DNA of 50,981 nucleotides from Pseudomonas sp. v388 (lineage in GTDB: Bacteria; Pseudomonadota; Gammaproteobacteria; Pseudomonadales; Pseudomonadaceae). This document shows, piece by piece, positions 1 through 7,406 of the stretch. Numbering within the stretch: position 1 is the stretch's first letter; each line of letters opens with the position of its first letter. Below the pieces are notes generated by a model. It searched no databases and was not told the origin of the DNA. It saw only the letters and a list, made by a program, of their open reading frames with translations. The position numbers were made by a program, and so were the translations under genes. The DNA lies in assembly GCF_003935425.1 (NCBI RefSeq), contig NZ_RHQN01000010.1, forward strand, positions 222,241 through 273,221. Reading direction: 5' to 3'.

Positions 1-218
1 TCAAGACTGCCGGACGAGCAGGCGACCGGACCTGGATTCCGATTCGGCGCTGCGCAGAGTTTGATTCCAGTGGAATCAGGAGTCGTGGTTCGGTCTGATT
101 CCACTGGAATCAAGACTGCCGGACGAGCAGTCGACCGAACCTGAATTCCGATGCGGCGCTGCGCAGAGTTTGATTCCAGTGGAATCAAGATTCGAGGTCC
201 ATTCTGATTCCAGTGGAA
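1..218. repeat. 109-bp tandem duplication with paired palindromes
   Basis: Bases 1-109 and 110-218 are two diverged copies of one unit. Both begin TCAAGACTGCCGGACGAGCA and both contain GCGGCGCTGCGCAGAGTTTG followed by a palindrome. Each unit holds two copies of the 17-bp palindrome listed separately. The array lies directly upstream of the ICE gene block and may continue to the left of the window. Spaced palindromes of this kind suggest protein-binding sites or an origin-like region, but nothing here proves that. Confidence 0.85.
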
Positions 219-221
219 TCA
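62..221. repeat. Four 17-bp palindromes TGATTCCA(G/C)TGGAATCA
   Basis: Copies lie at 62-78, 96-112, 171-187 and 205-221. The sequence is TGATTCCAGTGGAATCA, with the central base C instead of G in the second copy. The arms are perfectly complementary (8 bp each around one base). Three further copies lie after ssb at 2230-2357, so the palindromes bracket the three-gene ssb block. Function unknown; operator, iteron or partition-type binding sites are possible. Confidence 0.9.
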
Positions 222-273
222 AGTCTCCTCGGCCCATCCAGTTCCGCCGGTCTACCTGACCTAGCCTCACGCG

Positions 274-1134
274 TTGCCAAATCTTCGTTCCGACAAACCA
301 GTTTTCCAACTGACTGCCTTCCGGCCCGTCGCGACACTGGATGCACTCCAGCCAGCAACGAGGTTTCCCGTGGCAGACTCCATCCAACTCAACCTGGGCG
401 CGCTTCGCAGCGACATGAAGCTTACGCTCCACACCCATCACGCCGCGCGTATCTGGCACGGTCGGACCGCCAGCGAGGGCAAGAACGGCATCCTCGGCCT
501 TAGCGGCTTTGTCGGTGTCCTCAACAAGATGAAGCGTGGTGCCGAGCAGGATGATCCTTACTCGGACTGGTGGCTGATCCGCGTCGAAGAAAAGCTCGCC
601 GGTTCCAAGGCCGCGCTCACGACCATTCAGGAACAACTGGCTCAGATGATGACGGTCCTCCCGCCTGCGCTGAGCATCGGCGAGAACCTGAACGTTCAGC
701 CCGTGACCCTGCCACTGTTCGTCAATGCGCAACACGGCTTCATGGCCGTCTACCTGCTGACCCAGTACGACGATCTCGCACGCCGACTGCTACTGGCCCA
801 TCACACCGCTTTGATCGGCCGCCGTGACATGGAGCGCTGGCTCAATGAAGGCGCTCATGTTCTACGCAGCCTGTTCGGCCTGGTGCAGCAGTACAGGTTC
901 TCGGGGGCGACCCGCGACGACTTCGCAGCCAACAACGCCAGAGCGCGTGAAGCGCGGGAGTTGCTCGGCGAGCTGCCGCAGGAAGTGCTGGAAGGCACGC
1001 TGCGTGCCGAGTTCGCACCGCCGATCATCCGTCGACACAAGGTCGATGCGCTGGATCCTGACCCAGTAGAACAATCGCTCGACTCGGAGGGCCAGGAACC
1101 TGATGCAGGCGACGTCGAGAATAGGGAGCGCTGA
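274..1134 (+). CDS. ICE protein, TIGR03761/PFL_4669 family
   Basis: This 286-residue protein resembles the integrating-conjugative-element family TIGR03761 (PFL_4669 type), recognised from the central LTLHTHHAARIWHGR and SDWWLIRVEEKL stretches and from the gene order with DUF3158 and ssb. Its molecular role is not established; in ICEs of the PFGI-1/SPI-7 kind it belongs to a conserved replication/maintenance block. The start is uncertain. The TTG at 274 has no clear ribosome site, whereas GTG at 370 is preceded by CGAGG at good spacing and would give about 254 residues. The stop is followed four bases later by the DUF3158 start, so the two are probably cotranscribed. Confidence 0.8.
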   Translation: MPNLRSDKPVFQLTAFRPVATLDALQPATRFPVADSIQLNLGALRSDMKLTLHTHHAARIWHGRTASEGKNGILGLSGFVGVLNKMKRGAEQDDPYSDWWLIRVEEKLAGSKAALTTIQEQLAQMMTVLPPALSIGENLNVQPVTLPLFVNAQHGFMAVYLLTQYDDLARRLLLAHHTALIGRRDMERWLNEGAHVLRSLFGLVQQYRFSGATRDDFAANNARAREARELLGELPQEVLEGTLRAEFAPPIIRRHKVDALDPDPVEQSLDSEGQEPDAGDVENRER

Positions 1135-1137
1135 GCC

Positions 1138-1707
1138 ATGCACCTTCCGCTTACTGAGGCAGAGTCCTTCGCTGGAAGTGCCGGTGCTGACGCAAAACAT
1201 CGAGCCTTCCGGATGCTGGAACAGACCGCCTTCTCCAGGCTTGAACACGCCGCCTTCCACAAAGGGCTTTTAAAACCTTTTAAGGGTAAGGGGGAGCTGG
1301 GCCAATTTGCATGCTACTGCGAGCAGCTCATGGAAGGCCTGATTCATCTCGCCGTTCATGAGGTCCTGGCACAGACAGGACGTTATCCCTTCACGCTGCT
1401 GCCGGTCCGCCTGACTCGACAAACGACCGGGGCCGGCACAGTCTTCCTGCGCTGGACCCGGGTCGATCGCAGCCAGATGGGCGTCCTGTTGTGGGACGAA
1501 CTGCTCGCCGATCCGCGCACGCCGAACACCATGATCGACGACCTATACGCAGTGGAGCAGCAACGCATTGCGCTCAACATGCAGATCAGCCTGATGCACA
1601 CGCTCAGCCGTCAGGCTGCGATTTGTGCCGACCGGATGAGCGAAGCCGAAGCCGCGTACGTACACCGCATCCGTTTCAATAACACCACATTCAACGAGGA
1701 GGCCTAA
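1138..1707 (+). CDS. DUF3158 family ICE protein
   Basis: A 189-residue protein of the DUF3158 type, found almost only in integrative conjugative elements between the TIGR03761 gene and ssb. Family function is unknown. The start ATG follows AGGGAG and lies four bases after the upstream stop; the stop is followed two bases later by the ssb start, so the three genes form one operon. The middle of the protein (FTLLPVRLTRQTTGAGTVFL) looks beta-rich, and the C-terminal third (AVEQQRIALNMQISLMHTLS) looks helical. No membrane segment or catalytic motif is visible. Identification rests on overall resemblance and gene order. Confidence 0.8.
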   Translation: MHLPLTEAESFAGSAGADAKHRAFRMLEQTAFSRLEHAAFHKGLLKPFKGKGELGQFACYCEQLMEGLIHLAVHEVLAQTGRYPFTLLPVRLTRQTTGAGTVFLRWTRVDRSQMGVLLWDELLADPRTPNTMIDDLYAVEQQRIALNMQISLMHTLSRQAAICADRMSEAEAAYVHRIRFNNTTFNEEA

Positions 1708-1709
1708 GC

Positions 1710-2105
1710 ATGGCCACGCATTTCTGGGGTGAAGGCAACATTGGCAGCAAACCCGACTTCAAGGAGTTCGCCAACGGCAACAAAGAGCCGAGACGTCTGG
1801 TGCGGCTGAACGTCTATTTCGACAACTCGTTCGCCCGAGAAGGCGGCGACTTCGAAGACAAGGGAGGCTTCTGGGCCAACGTTGAGTTGTGGCACAAGGA
1901 CGCCGAGCGATATGCGCGGCTGTACGCGAAAGGTATGCGCGTGCTGGTGCAGGGCCGGATGGTCATGGACAAGTGGGAGGCCGATGACGGCACCGAAGCC
2001 TGTGCCATGAAAGTCCAGGCGGCGCGGATCGGCATCCTGCCGCATCGTATTGAAAGTCTGGCCATGGCGTCGTCCGACCAGGCTGCGCCGGATCCGGACA
2101 TTTGA
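1710..2105 (+). CDS. ssb: ICE single-stranded DNA-binding protein
   Basis: A 131-residue ICE-type SSB with an OB fold. The visible cues are the strand patterns VRLNVYFDNSF, GGFWANVELWHKDAERYARLY and KGMRVLVQGRM, which match the family core. It should bind single-stranded DNA during transfer or replication of the element. It lacks the usual acidic DDDIPF-type tail of chromosomal SSB; it ends DQAAPDPDI, which is acidic but different. The start has a strong GAGGAGG ribosome site eight bases upstream. In related elements topB usually follows; here a hairpin, three palindromes and a helicase gene follow instead. Confidence 0.9.
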   Translation: MATHFWGEGNIGSKPDFKEFANGNKEPRRLVRLNVYFDNSFAREGGDFEDKGGFWANVELWHKDAERYARLYAKGMRVLVQGRMVMDKWEADDGTEACAMKVQAARIGILPHRIESLAMASSDQAAPDPDI

Positions 2106-2131
2106 ACCTGGCACAAAAAACGCCCTCCACG

Positions 2132-2157
2132 TGGAGCCTCTGCGGAATGAGGCTCCA
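2132..2157 (+). terminator. Stem-loop after ssb
   Basis: Perfect 9-bp stem (TGGAGCCTC at 2132-2140 with GAGGCTCCA at 2149-2157) and an 8-base loop, 27 bases after the ssb stop. There is no T tract after it on the + strand, so it may act as an mRNA end, attenuator or processing hairpin rather than a classical terminator. Confidence 0.4.
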
Positions 2158-2229
2158 TGCTCGTCATTCCGGCCATCCAACTAGACAGCTGATGTCTGGA
2201 CACTCACGACGAAGGAGCGTCTGTCGGGC

Positions 2230-2357
2230 TGATTCCAGTGGAATCAGAATCACTGCTGATCACCGAACCGTCGCTTCGAGGTGGTCACCTGTCCGCTGGC
2301 CTGATTTGATTCCAGTGGAATCAAGTTACCTGGCCCAGCTTGATTCCACTGGAATCA
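2230..2357. repeat. Three further 17-bp palindromes before helicase gene
   Basis: Copies of TGATTCCA(G/C)TGGAATCA at 2230-2246, 2307-2323 and 2341-2357; the last has the C-centred variant. The rightmost copy ends 25 bases before the helicase start, so a protein bound there would overlap its promoter region. They match the four copies at 62-221. Confidence 0.9.
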
Positions 2358-2382
2358 GCCTGCGTTTCCGGCCCATGCGCTA

Positions 2383-4353
2383 ATGAGCACGCTTCTTAAA
2401 CGTCCACTACCGGCGCTGCTCAAAGCGGCGGTCTACGACGGTTACGACTACGGGCTGTCGCTCACGTATCTGGAAGGTGGCAACAAAGTCCTGCTCGCCC
2501 GGCAGGGCTACTACATCCGTCGCAGCGAGCATCCGTTGCACCGTGCCTGGCGCGTGCCGAAGCATCACATCCATGCCGACCCCGAAGGCTTGTTTGCCGA
2601 CTTGAAGGCTTTGGCTTCGACGGATCTTCGCGAAACGCCGGACAGCTTTATCGCCAAACTCAACGAAGCCCGCGAGCATCAGGATCGCAGTGCGTTCATC
2701 TGGGGCATGCACCTACGCTTGGCGCCGCTGCTGGGTGGCGGCGTTCTGGCAAGTGGTGATTACCATCCGGGCGTCGTGGCCGTATACAAGCGCATGGGCG
2801 GCCTGTACCTGTCGCAGATGCGCGCGTGGAAACTCGCAAGCTCGGCCGAGATCGTGAAGCTCAACCTGGTCGAGGAGCTTGGCTTTGTGGATGCGCAGAT
2901 CGAGGTCCTGACCACGCTGCAACAGCTGCACAGCGACGGCTCACTGACTTCGGTACGCGCCACGGACGGTATTTGTATTGGCGGAGATTTTCCGCAGGGT
3001 GAGGAAAAGGCCGAGGCAGGAGAGGGCGCCAAGGATATCTTTCTGGCCAGCGTGGCCGGCATCCAGCGCACGCAATGGACGGATGCCGGCATCGAAGAAG
3101 CGCTGCAGCAGTACTCGCTCTACGACCATCAGCATGCGGGCGTTCGCCATCTGCTGCTGCGTAACAGCGCGTTGCTGGCCGATGACATGGGGCTCGGCAA
3201 AAGCCGCCAGGCTGTTGTGGCAGCTGAGATCCAGTCAGCAGGCAGACCAGTCCTGATCGTGTGTCTGCTGAGCCTGATCATCAACTGGGAACGGGAAATT
3301 CGTGCGGTCAACCCGGACGCCCGGATTGCGCGGCAGCGGTTCGACAACGACGCTCAGTGGGTGCTGGTCAACTACGAGCGCTTGGGCGACTACCTGCAAA
3401 CCGCGAAGCACTTCGCCGTCCTGGTCATCGATGAAGCCCATCGACTCAAGGAGCCGACTGCACTCTGGACACGACACGCCTTCGACATCGCTGCGCAGAT
3501 CCCTTATCGCTACCTGCTGACCGGCACGCCAGTCCTCAACCGGGAGCTGGAACTGCACACTTTGCTACGGCTGTCGGGCCATAGCATCGGCCTGATGCCG
3601 TTGAAAGAATTCTGCAGAGATTTCACCGGTAGCACCGAATTTCGCCAGGCGCTGCGCGCGCAGCTTTCGGACTGGATGCTGCGCCGCCGCAAGGACGTGC
3701 TGACCCAGCTCAAAGGCAAACAGCGGCAATTGCTTTCACTGTCCATGACCTCTGAACAACGCGAGCAATACGACGCTGTCTTTCACGGCAGCGAATCCGC
3801 ACTGGCACGTATCGGCAGGCTCCGGATCCTGCTCGAACGCATCAAACTCCCGAGCGTACTGGAGCTGGTGCAGGAGCTGGACGTCGAGGACAAGGTGATC
3901 GTCTTTTGCGAGTTCAAGGAAAGCGTCTTTGCGCTGACCGAAGAGTTCGAGCGCCTCGGCATCCAGGCTGTCACGCTGATTGGCAGCCATTCCTTCACAA
4001 AACGCCAGAAAGCGATCGACCGCTTCCAGACCGATCCCGATACGCGCGTGTTCATAGGGACCACTTCGGCGGCCGGTACCGGCAATAACCTGACCGCCGC
4101 CAACTACGTCATTTTTGCCAGCCTGCCATGGACGCCGGCGCTGCAGGATCAGGCGGAGGACCGCGCGTACAGGAATGGGCAGTTGAGGCTGGTTGTGGTG
4201 AAGATTCCGATGGTGGAAGGCAGTATCGATCAACAGTTGTGGAGCATGCTGGAGGGAAAGAGGGCGCTGGCGAGGGATCTGGTTGAAGGAGTAGATGAGC
4301 CGGACAGCATGATGCGAACCATGGCCCGCTCGCTTGAATACTCATCTGGTTGA
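2383..4353 (+). CDS. SNF2-family DEAD/DEAH helicase (SMARCAL1-like)
   Basis: A 656-residue superfamily 2 ATPase. Walker A is ADDMGLGKSRQ at about 266-276, and the DEAH box is VLVIDEAHRLKEP at about 347-357. The C-terminal RecA-like domain shows VIVFCEFKESV, then GTTSAAGTGNNLTAA and motif VI QAEDRAYRNGQ. These place it in the SNF2 group near SMARCAL1/ZRANB3-type annealing helicases, which translocate on DNA and remodel forks or protein-DNA complexes. The first 240 residues have no recognised domain. It lies after ssb where many related elements carry topB. No ribosome site is evident; the start follows the TAATG after three palindromes. The partner nuclease or methylase of a defence system is not adjacent. 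Confidence 0.85.
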   Translation: MSTLLKRPLPALLKAAVYDGYDYGLSLTYLEGGNKVLLARQGYYIRRSEHPLHRAWRVPKHHIHADPEGLFADLKALASTDLRETPDSFIAKLNEAREHQDRSAFIWGMHLRLAPLLGGGVLASGDYHPGVVAVYKRMGGLYLSQMRAWKLASSAEIVKLNLVEELGFVDAQIEVLTTLQQLHSDGSLTSVRATDGICIGGDFPQGEEKAEAGEGAKDIFLASVAGIQRTQWTDAGIEEALQQYSLYDHQHAGVRHLLLRNSALLADDMGLGKSRQAVVAAEIQSAGRPVLIVCLLSLIINWEREIRAVNPDARIARQRFDNDAQWVLVNYERLGDYLQTAKHFAVLVIDEAHRLKEPTALWTRHAFDIAAQIPYRYLLTGTPVLNRELELHTLLRLSGHSIGLMPLKEFCRDFTGSTEFRQALRAQLSDWMLRRRKDVLTQLKGKQRQLLSLSMTSEQREQYDAVFHGSESALARIGRLRILLERIKLPSVLELVQELDVEDKVIVFCEFKESVFALTEEFERLGIQAVTLIGSHSFTKRQKAIDRFQTDPDTRVFIGTTSAAGTGNNLTAANYVIFASLPWTPALQDQAEDRAYRNGQLRLVVVKIPMVEGSIDQQLWSMLEGKRALARDLVEGVDEPDSMMRTMARSLEYSSG

Positions 4354-4651
4354 AATCTGTTTGTTCCTGGACGGAGATTTCCCACTTTCGCACTCTGCAC
4401 TCATGTCCGCTGACCTCGTCAGCAACATGCCCAGGCAGCCAGAGGTCTTCGAGGCTGTAGCGTGACTTCACGCTGACCTGCTCAGGACCGCTACCGCATT
4501 CATCAGCGCGGTCAGGTCGTCGTACCCTCGATGATCGGAATGCCTTTTTCATAACATCCCGCCGATCACGTTAACCGTGACCACCACCTACCTCTCGGGG
4601 AGCATTCCCCCTTGGGGTCAATGCTCGCCCGGGTTTCCTGGAGAGCACCTT
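4354..4651. other. Gap between helicase and radC
   Basis: About 300 bases with no convincing gene. The right part carries the hairpin leader of radC (listed separately). A leftward open frame crosses it but also covers the helicase 3' end and has no recognised product. Confidence 0.5.
4597..4651 (+). promoter_or_regulatory. Hairpin leader of radC
   Basis: An imperfect long stem forms between 4597-4610 (GGGGAGCATTCCCC) and 4614-4630 (GGGTCAATGCTCGCCC). It is followed by TCCTGGAGAGCACC and the radC ATG at 4652. The methyltransferase gene has the same arrangement, ending in the same TGGAGAGCACC ribosome-site block. This suggests a shared translational or transcriptional control element. Confidence 0.6.
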
Positions 4652-5146
4652 ATGAACCTGTCCCTGGTTAAACAAACCGGCACCGAGATGCAGTCGTTCG
4701 CGACCGCCATAGAAGATGAGCTCATCCTGCAGGCCTGCGAGATTCTTGATCGCAGACTGTTTTCGCAAGAGCCTGCTTTGAGTTGTCCTGCCGCAGTCTC
4801 ATCCTACCTCAAGCTCAAGCTGGCACCCGAAGAGCATGAAGTGTTCGCCGCAGTATTTCTGAATGCGCAGCATCGTCCACTCGCGTTCGAAGTTCTGTTC
4901 ACAGGCAGCATCGAAGGCGCTGCGGTTTATCCGCGGCAACTGGTGAAACGCGCCCTGTTTCATAACGCGGCCGCGCTGATCATCAGCCACAACCATCCTT
5001 CCGGCTGCACCGAACCCAGCACCAGCGATATCCAGCTCACAAAGCGTGTCCAGGAGGCGCTGAAACTAGTGGATGTACGACTGCTCGATCACTTCATCGT
5101 CGGTAGCGGCCAACCTCTGTCCTTCGCTGAAAAGGGATTGATCTGA
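4652..5146 (+). CDS. radC: RadC/JAB-domain DNA repair-like protein
   Basis: 164-residue RadC-like protein consisting mainly of the JAB/MPN metalloprotease-like domain. The metal-site pattern is intact: a glutamate in FEVLFTGS, then [16 protein letters not shown] with the His-x-His and Asp ligands. It lacks the N-terminal helix-hairpin-helix part of chromosomal RadC, as is usual for mobile-element copies. The exact role of RadC is unsettled; on elements it is typically part of anti-restriction/maintenance blocks. I chose the ATG at 4652 because of the GGAGAGCACC ribosome site; the GTG at 4577 would read through the hairpin leader. Confidence 0.9.
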   Translation: MNLSLVKQTGTEMQSFATAIEDELILQACEILDRRLFSQEPALSCPAAVSSYLKLKLAPEEHEVFAAVFLNAQHRPLAFEVLFTGSIEGAAVYPRQLVKRALFHNAAALIISHNHPSGCTEPSTSDIQLTKRVQEALKLVDVRLLDHFIVGSGQPLSFAEKGLI

Positions 5147-5197
5147 CCCTTCACTACTACGCGCCTTCGGGCGCTTCTTTTCGCCACATCACCCATT

Positions 5198-5241
5198 GGG
5201 AAACATCCCCGGTGGGGGTGCTTCCCATTCTGGAGAGCACC
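5198..5241 (+). promoter_or_regulatory. Hairpin leader of methyltransferase gene
   Basis: A 13-bp stem, GGGAAACATCCCC at 5198-5210 with GGGGGTGCTTCCC at 5214-5226, contains one mismatch and one wobble pair and closes on a 3-base loop. It is followed by ATTCTGGAGAGCACC and the ATG at 5242. The layout matches the radC leader. Confidence 0.65.
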
Positions 5242-6642
5242 ATGAACTCATTCACCACCCTGATCACTTCTAAAATTGGCGAGTCCCGAGGCGTTGCACG
5301 TGTCTGGCTGGAAGGGCAGAAGCTCCTCAACGCCGGCGTGAAGATCGGCATGCGATACGCGCTTCGTACCACAGCTGATAGACGTCTGGAGCTGGTTCCG
5401 CTGGCCACTGTCAGCGAAACTGACCTGGTTATCACCGTCTCGAAGCGGGAGCGCCACGGCGTGATCAGCCCGCTGCTCGAAATCCGCACCGAGCTGCTGC
5501 GCAACCTGTTCAAAACCGCAGAGAAGGTCCGCGTCGTAATCCGGCGTGGCCGAATTGCGGTAACGGCGCTCGATAAAGACATCCGCGTTCAGGAGCGTCT
5601 TGATCGACTGAGACACAAGCTGCAGGCCAACGAACCGCTGGCCGTCTGCAGTCTGTTTCACGGAGGAGGGGTGCTGGATCGCGCCATTCACAGTGGCTTC
5701 GCGCGGCACGGCATCGCTACCTATATCCGGATCGGGATTGAGCTCGAAGAACAGTACCTTGACGCAAGTCTGCGCAACAACCCGATGCTCTGGCGGGACG
5801 ATTCGTTTGCCATCTGCTCGGATATCCGCGACATCAGGCGTGGAGACGATATTCCGGTTTGCGACCTAGTCGTGGCCGGTATTCCCTGTACCGGCGCATC
5901 AAGATCCGGGAAGGCGAAGAACAAACTGAGTGCCACGGAGGAGCATCCGTCCGCCGGCTCGTTGTTTGTCGACTTCCTGGATTTTGTGCGTTACTCCAAC
6001 CCGGCCCTGGCCATACTGGAAAATGTCCCTGACTACCTCACCAGCACCTCAATGATGGTGATCCGTTCAGTGCTCGGTTCGCTCGGGTACAGGCTGTTTG
6101 AATGCGTGCTCGATGGCAATGCTTTCGGCGCGCTTGAGAACAGATCGCGGATGGCGATAGTCGCTTACACCGATGGCATGGTCGACTCGCTGTACCTGGA
6201 GGAGGTGCTGCCCGTGCGAACCAAGGAAAGCACCTTGGCCAGCGTGCTTGCGGAAATCGCACCAGACCATGAGAGCTGGAAATCTTACGATTATCTACAT
6301 CTCAAGGAGCAACGCGACATCGCAGCAGGGAAGGGTTTTCGCCGGCAGCTGCTTGATGGTGATTCGGCATCTTGCGGCTGCATAGGTCGCGGATATGCGA
6401 AAGCCCGGTCGACCGAGCCTTTCATTCGGCATCCAACCAACCCAAGACTGAGCCGGTTGTTGACGATAGCCGAGCATGCCCGCATCAAGACCATTCCGGA
6501 GGAGATGGTGCACGGGGTGGCTGCTACGACAGCTCACGAGATCCTCGGACAGTCCGTTATCTTCGCGGCGTTCGAAGCGCTAGGGTCAGCGGTGGCGAAA
6601 AAATTGGTCCTTTTGAGAAGAGCTGTGTCACTCGTTGCATGA
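5242..6642 (+). CDS. DNA (cytosine-5) methyltransferase, ICE type
   Basis: 466-residue C5-cytosine methyltransferase. Motif I is SLFHGGGVLD at about 137-146 (AdoMet site). Motif IV is GIPCTGAS with the catalytic cysteine near 216, and motif VI is ENVP near 260-263. An arginine-containing motif VIII-like stretch (NRSRMAIVAY) follows. The first ~120 residues form a separate beta-rich domain (VARVWLEGQKLL, IGMRYALR) seen in element-borne relatives; its job is unknown. No restriction endonuclease is adjacent, so it is probably a solitary methylase protecting the element or altering host marks. Start chosen at 5242 for its GGAGAGCACC ribosome site; an upstream ATG at 5212 lies inside the leader hairpin. 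Confidence 0.88.
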   Translation: MNSFTTLITSKIGESRGVARVWLEGQKLLNAGVKIGMRYALRTTADRRLELVPLATVSETDLVITVSKRERHGVISPLLEIRTELLRNLFKTAEKVRVVIRRGRIAVTALDKDIRVQERLDRLRHKLQANEPLAVCSLFHGGGVLDRAIHSGFARHGIATYIRIGIELEEQYLDASLRNNPMLWRDDSFAICSDIRDIRRGDDIPVCDLVVAGIPCTGASRSGKAKNKLSATEEHPSAGSLFVDFLDFVRYSNPALAILENVPDYLTSTSMMVIRSVLGSLGYRLFECVLDGNAFGALENRSRMAIVAYTDGMVDSLYLEEVLPVRTKESTLASVLAEIAPDHESWKSYDYLHLKEQRDIAAGKGFRRQLLDGDSASCGCIGRGYAKARSTEPFIRHPTNPRLSRLLTIAEHARIKTIPEEMVHGVAATTAHEILGQSVIFAAFEALGSAVAKKLVLLRRAVSLVA

Positions 6643-6649
6643 TGGATCA

Positions 6650-6672
6650 GGTGCTTCCCATCTGGGAGCACC
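6650..6672 (+). promoter_or_regulatory. Third hairpin leader, without a gene
   Basis: GGTGCTTCCC at 6650-6659 pairs with GGGAGCACC at 6664-6672 with one bulged base. The TCCCATCTGGGAGCACC string resembles the TCCCATTCTGGAGAGCACC before the methyltransferase start. It lies just after that gene's stop, but no ICE gene follows: the next real gene, ending at 6726, is on the opposite strand. It looks like the leader of a lost ICE gene. Confidence 0.45.
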
Positions 6673-6725
6673 ACATTCCCGACATGAAAGGCCGTGACCA
6701 CTCCACGCTTTTGAGCTTGCGGACG

Positions 6726-7382
6726 CTAGCGGACAATCCGGTAATGGTCTGGCCTCGTATCGTCGACCGACCAGCGTATAACGCCCGGGGTTTCATGAAC
6801 TGCAGCCTCACCTTCATCGACATCAATCAACAAGCTGCGGATCAATTTGCAAATCTGCTCCCGAATATCATCAAGGCTGTTGATTTGCGCGAGCCGCAAA
6901 CTGAACGTCCAGCGGTCAGCGGCACCATTTTCAGTTTCCCATCGAAACAGAGATGCGGTGCCCTCTTGAAAGCGGGCCAAGGACCTTGGAGATATGTCAC
7001 GCATCTCAAAGCCCATGTAGTTGTCATATCTCACATCTGTTGGGTCATCCCACAGGTTGATATGAATCAGGGGCTCGGGGCTGAAACCGCCTGCAGCGTC
7101 GTTACAAAGGAAAGTGATCTGGAACGCCAGATGCGCCGTCGCTTTACGTTTCCCCTTGGGCGTTAGAGGTAACGTCCATGCTGCTGCGCTAAAAACCCAG
7201 CCACTCTCGTCGGTTCTGTAACTGCTCGACCACTCGCCTGGTTTGTAGAGGGCGATAAGCGGATCTTTGCTGAAGAGAGCACTGATTTCTCCCTTGATCA
7301 GGTTGGCCAGCGCCTCACATTCTTTTCCGACTTCGGACACAAATGCGAAAGACGCTGAGATTGCTTTACCTACGTCACTCAT
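6726..7382 (-). CDS. Hypothetical protein, downstream of nuclease candidate
   Basis: A 218-residue protein I do not recognise. It appears soluble: no signal peptide or membrane segment. The first ~40 residues (KAISASFAFVSEVGKECEALANLIKGEISALF) look helical; the middle has strand-like stretches (ATAHLAFQITFLCND, PLIHINLWDD), and the end is rich in Asp and Arg. It begins 24 bases after the stop of the PD-(D/E)XK-like gene on the same strand, so the two are probably cotranscribed and may work together. The position next to an ICE edge supports an accessory, possibly defence-related role; that is inference only. Confidence 0.7.
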   Translation of the reverse strand: MSDVGKAISASFAFVSEVGKECEALANLIKGEISALFSKDPLIALYKPGEWSSSYRTDESGWVFSAAAWTLPLTPKGKRKATAHLAFQITFLCNDAAGGFSPEPLIHINLWDDPTDVRYDNYMGFEMRDISPRSLARFQEGTASLFRWETENGAADRWTFSLRLAQINSLDDIREQICKLIRSLLIDVDEGEAAVHETPGVIRWSVDDTRPDHYRIVR

Positions 7383-7406
7383 TGGGAATGCACCCTTGGA
7401 AACTGG

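Noticed and set aside
76-735. Leftward frame opposite the first ICE gene
   Set aside because: It is antisense to a recognised ICE gene and includes translated palindrome repeats.
1-2357. CRISPR array at the palindromic repeats
   Set aside because: Spacing is irregular, repeats are 17-bp dyads and there are no uniform spacers or cas genes.
6643-6725. tRNA or att site at the ICE edge
   Set aside because: No cloverleaf or direct-repeat core could be seen there.
6372-7166. Rightward frame across the methylase 3' end and the minus-strand gene
   Set aside because: Overlaps two better-supported genes and has no recognisable content.
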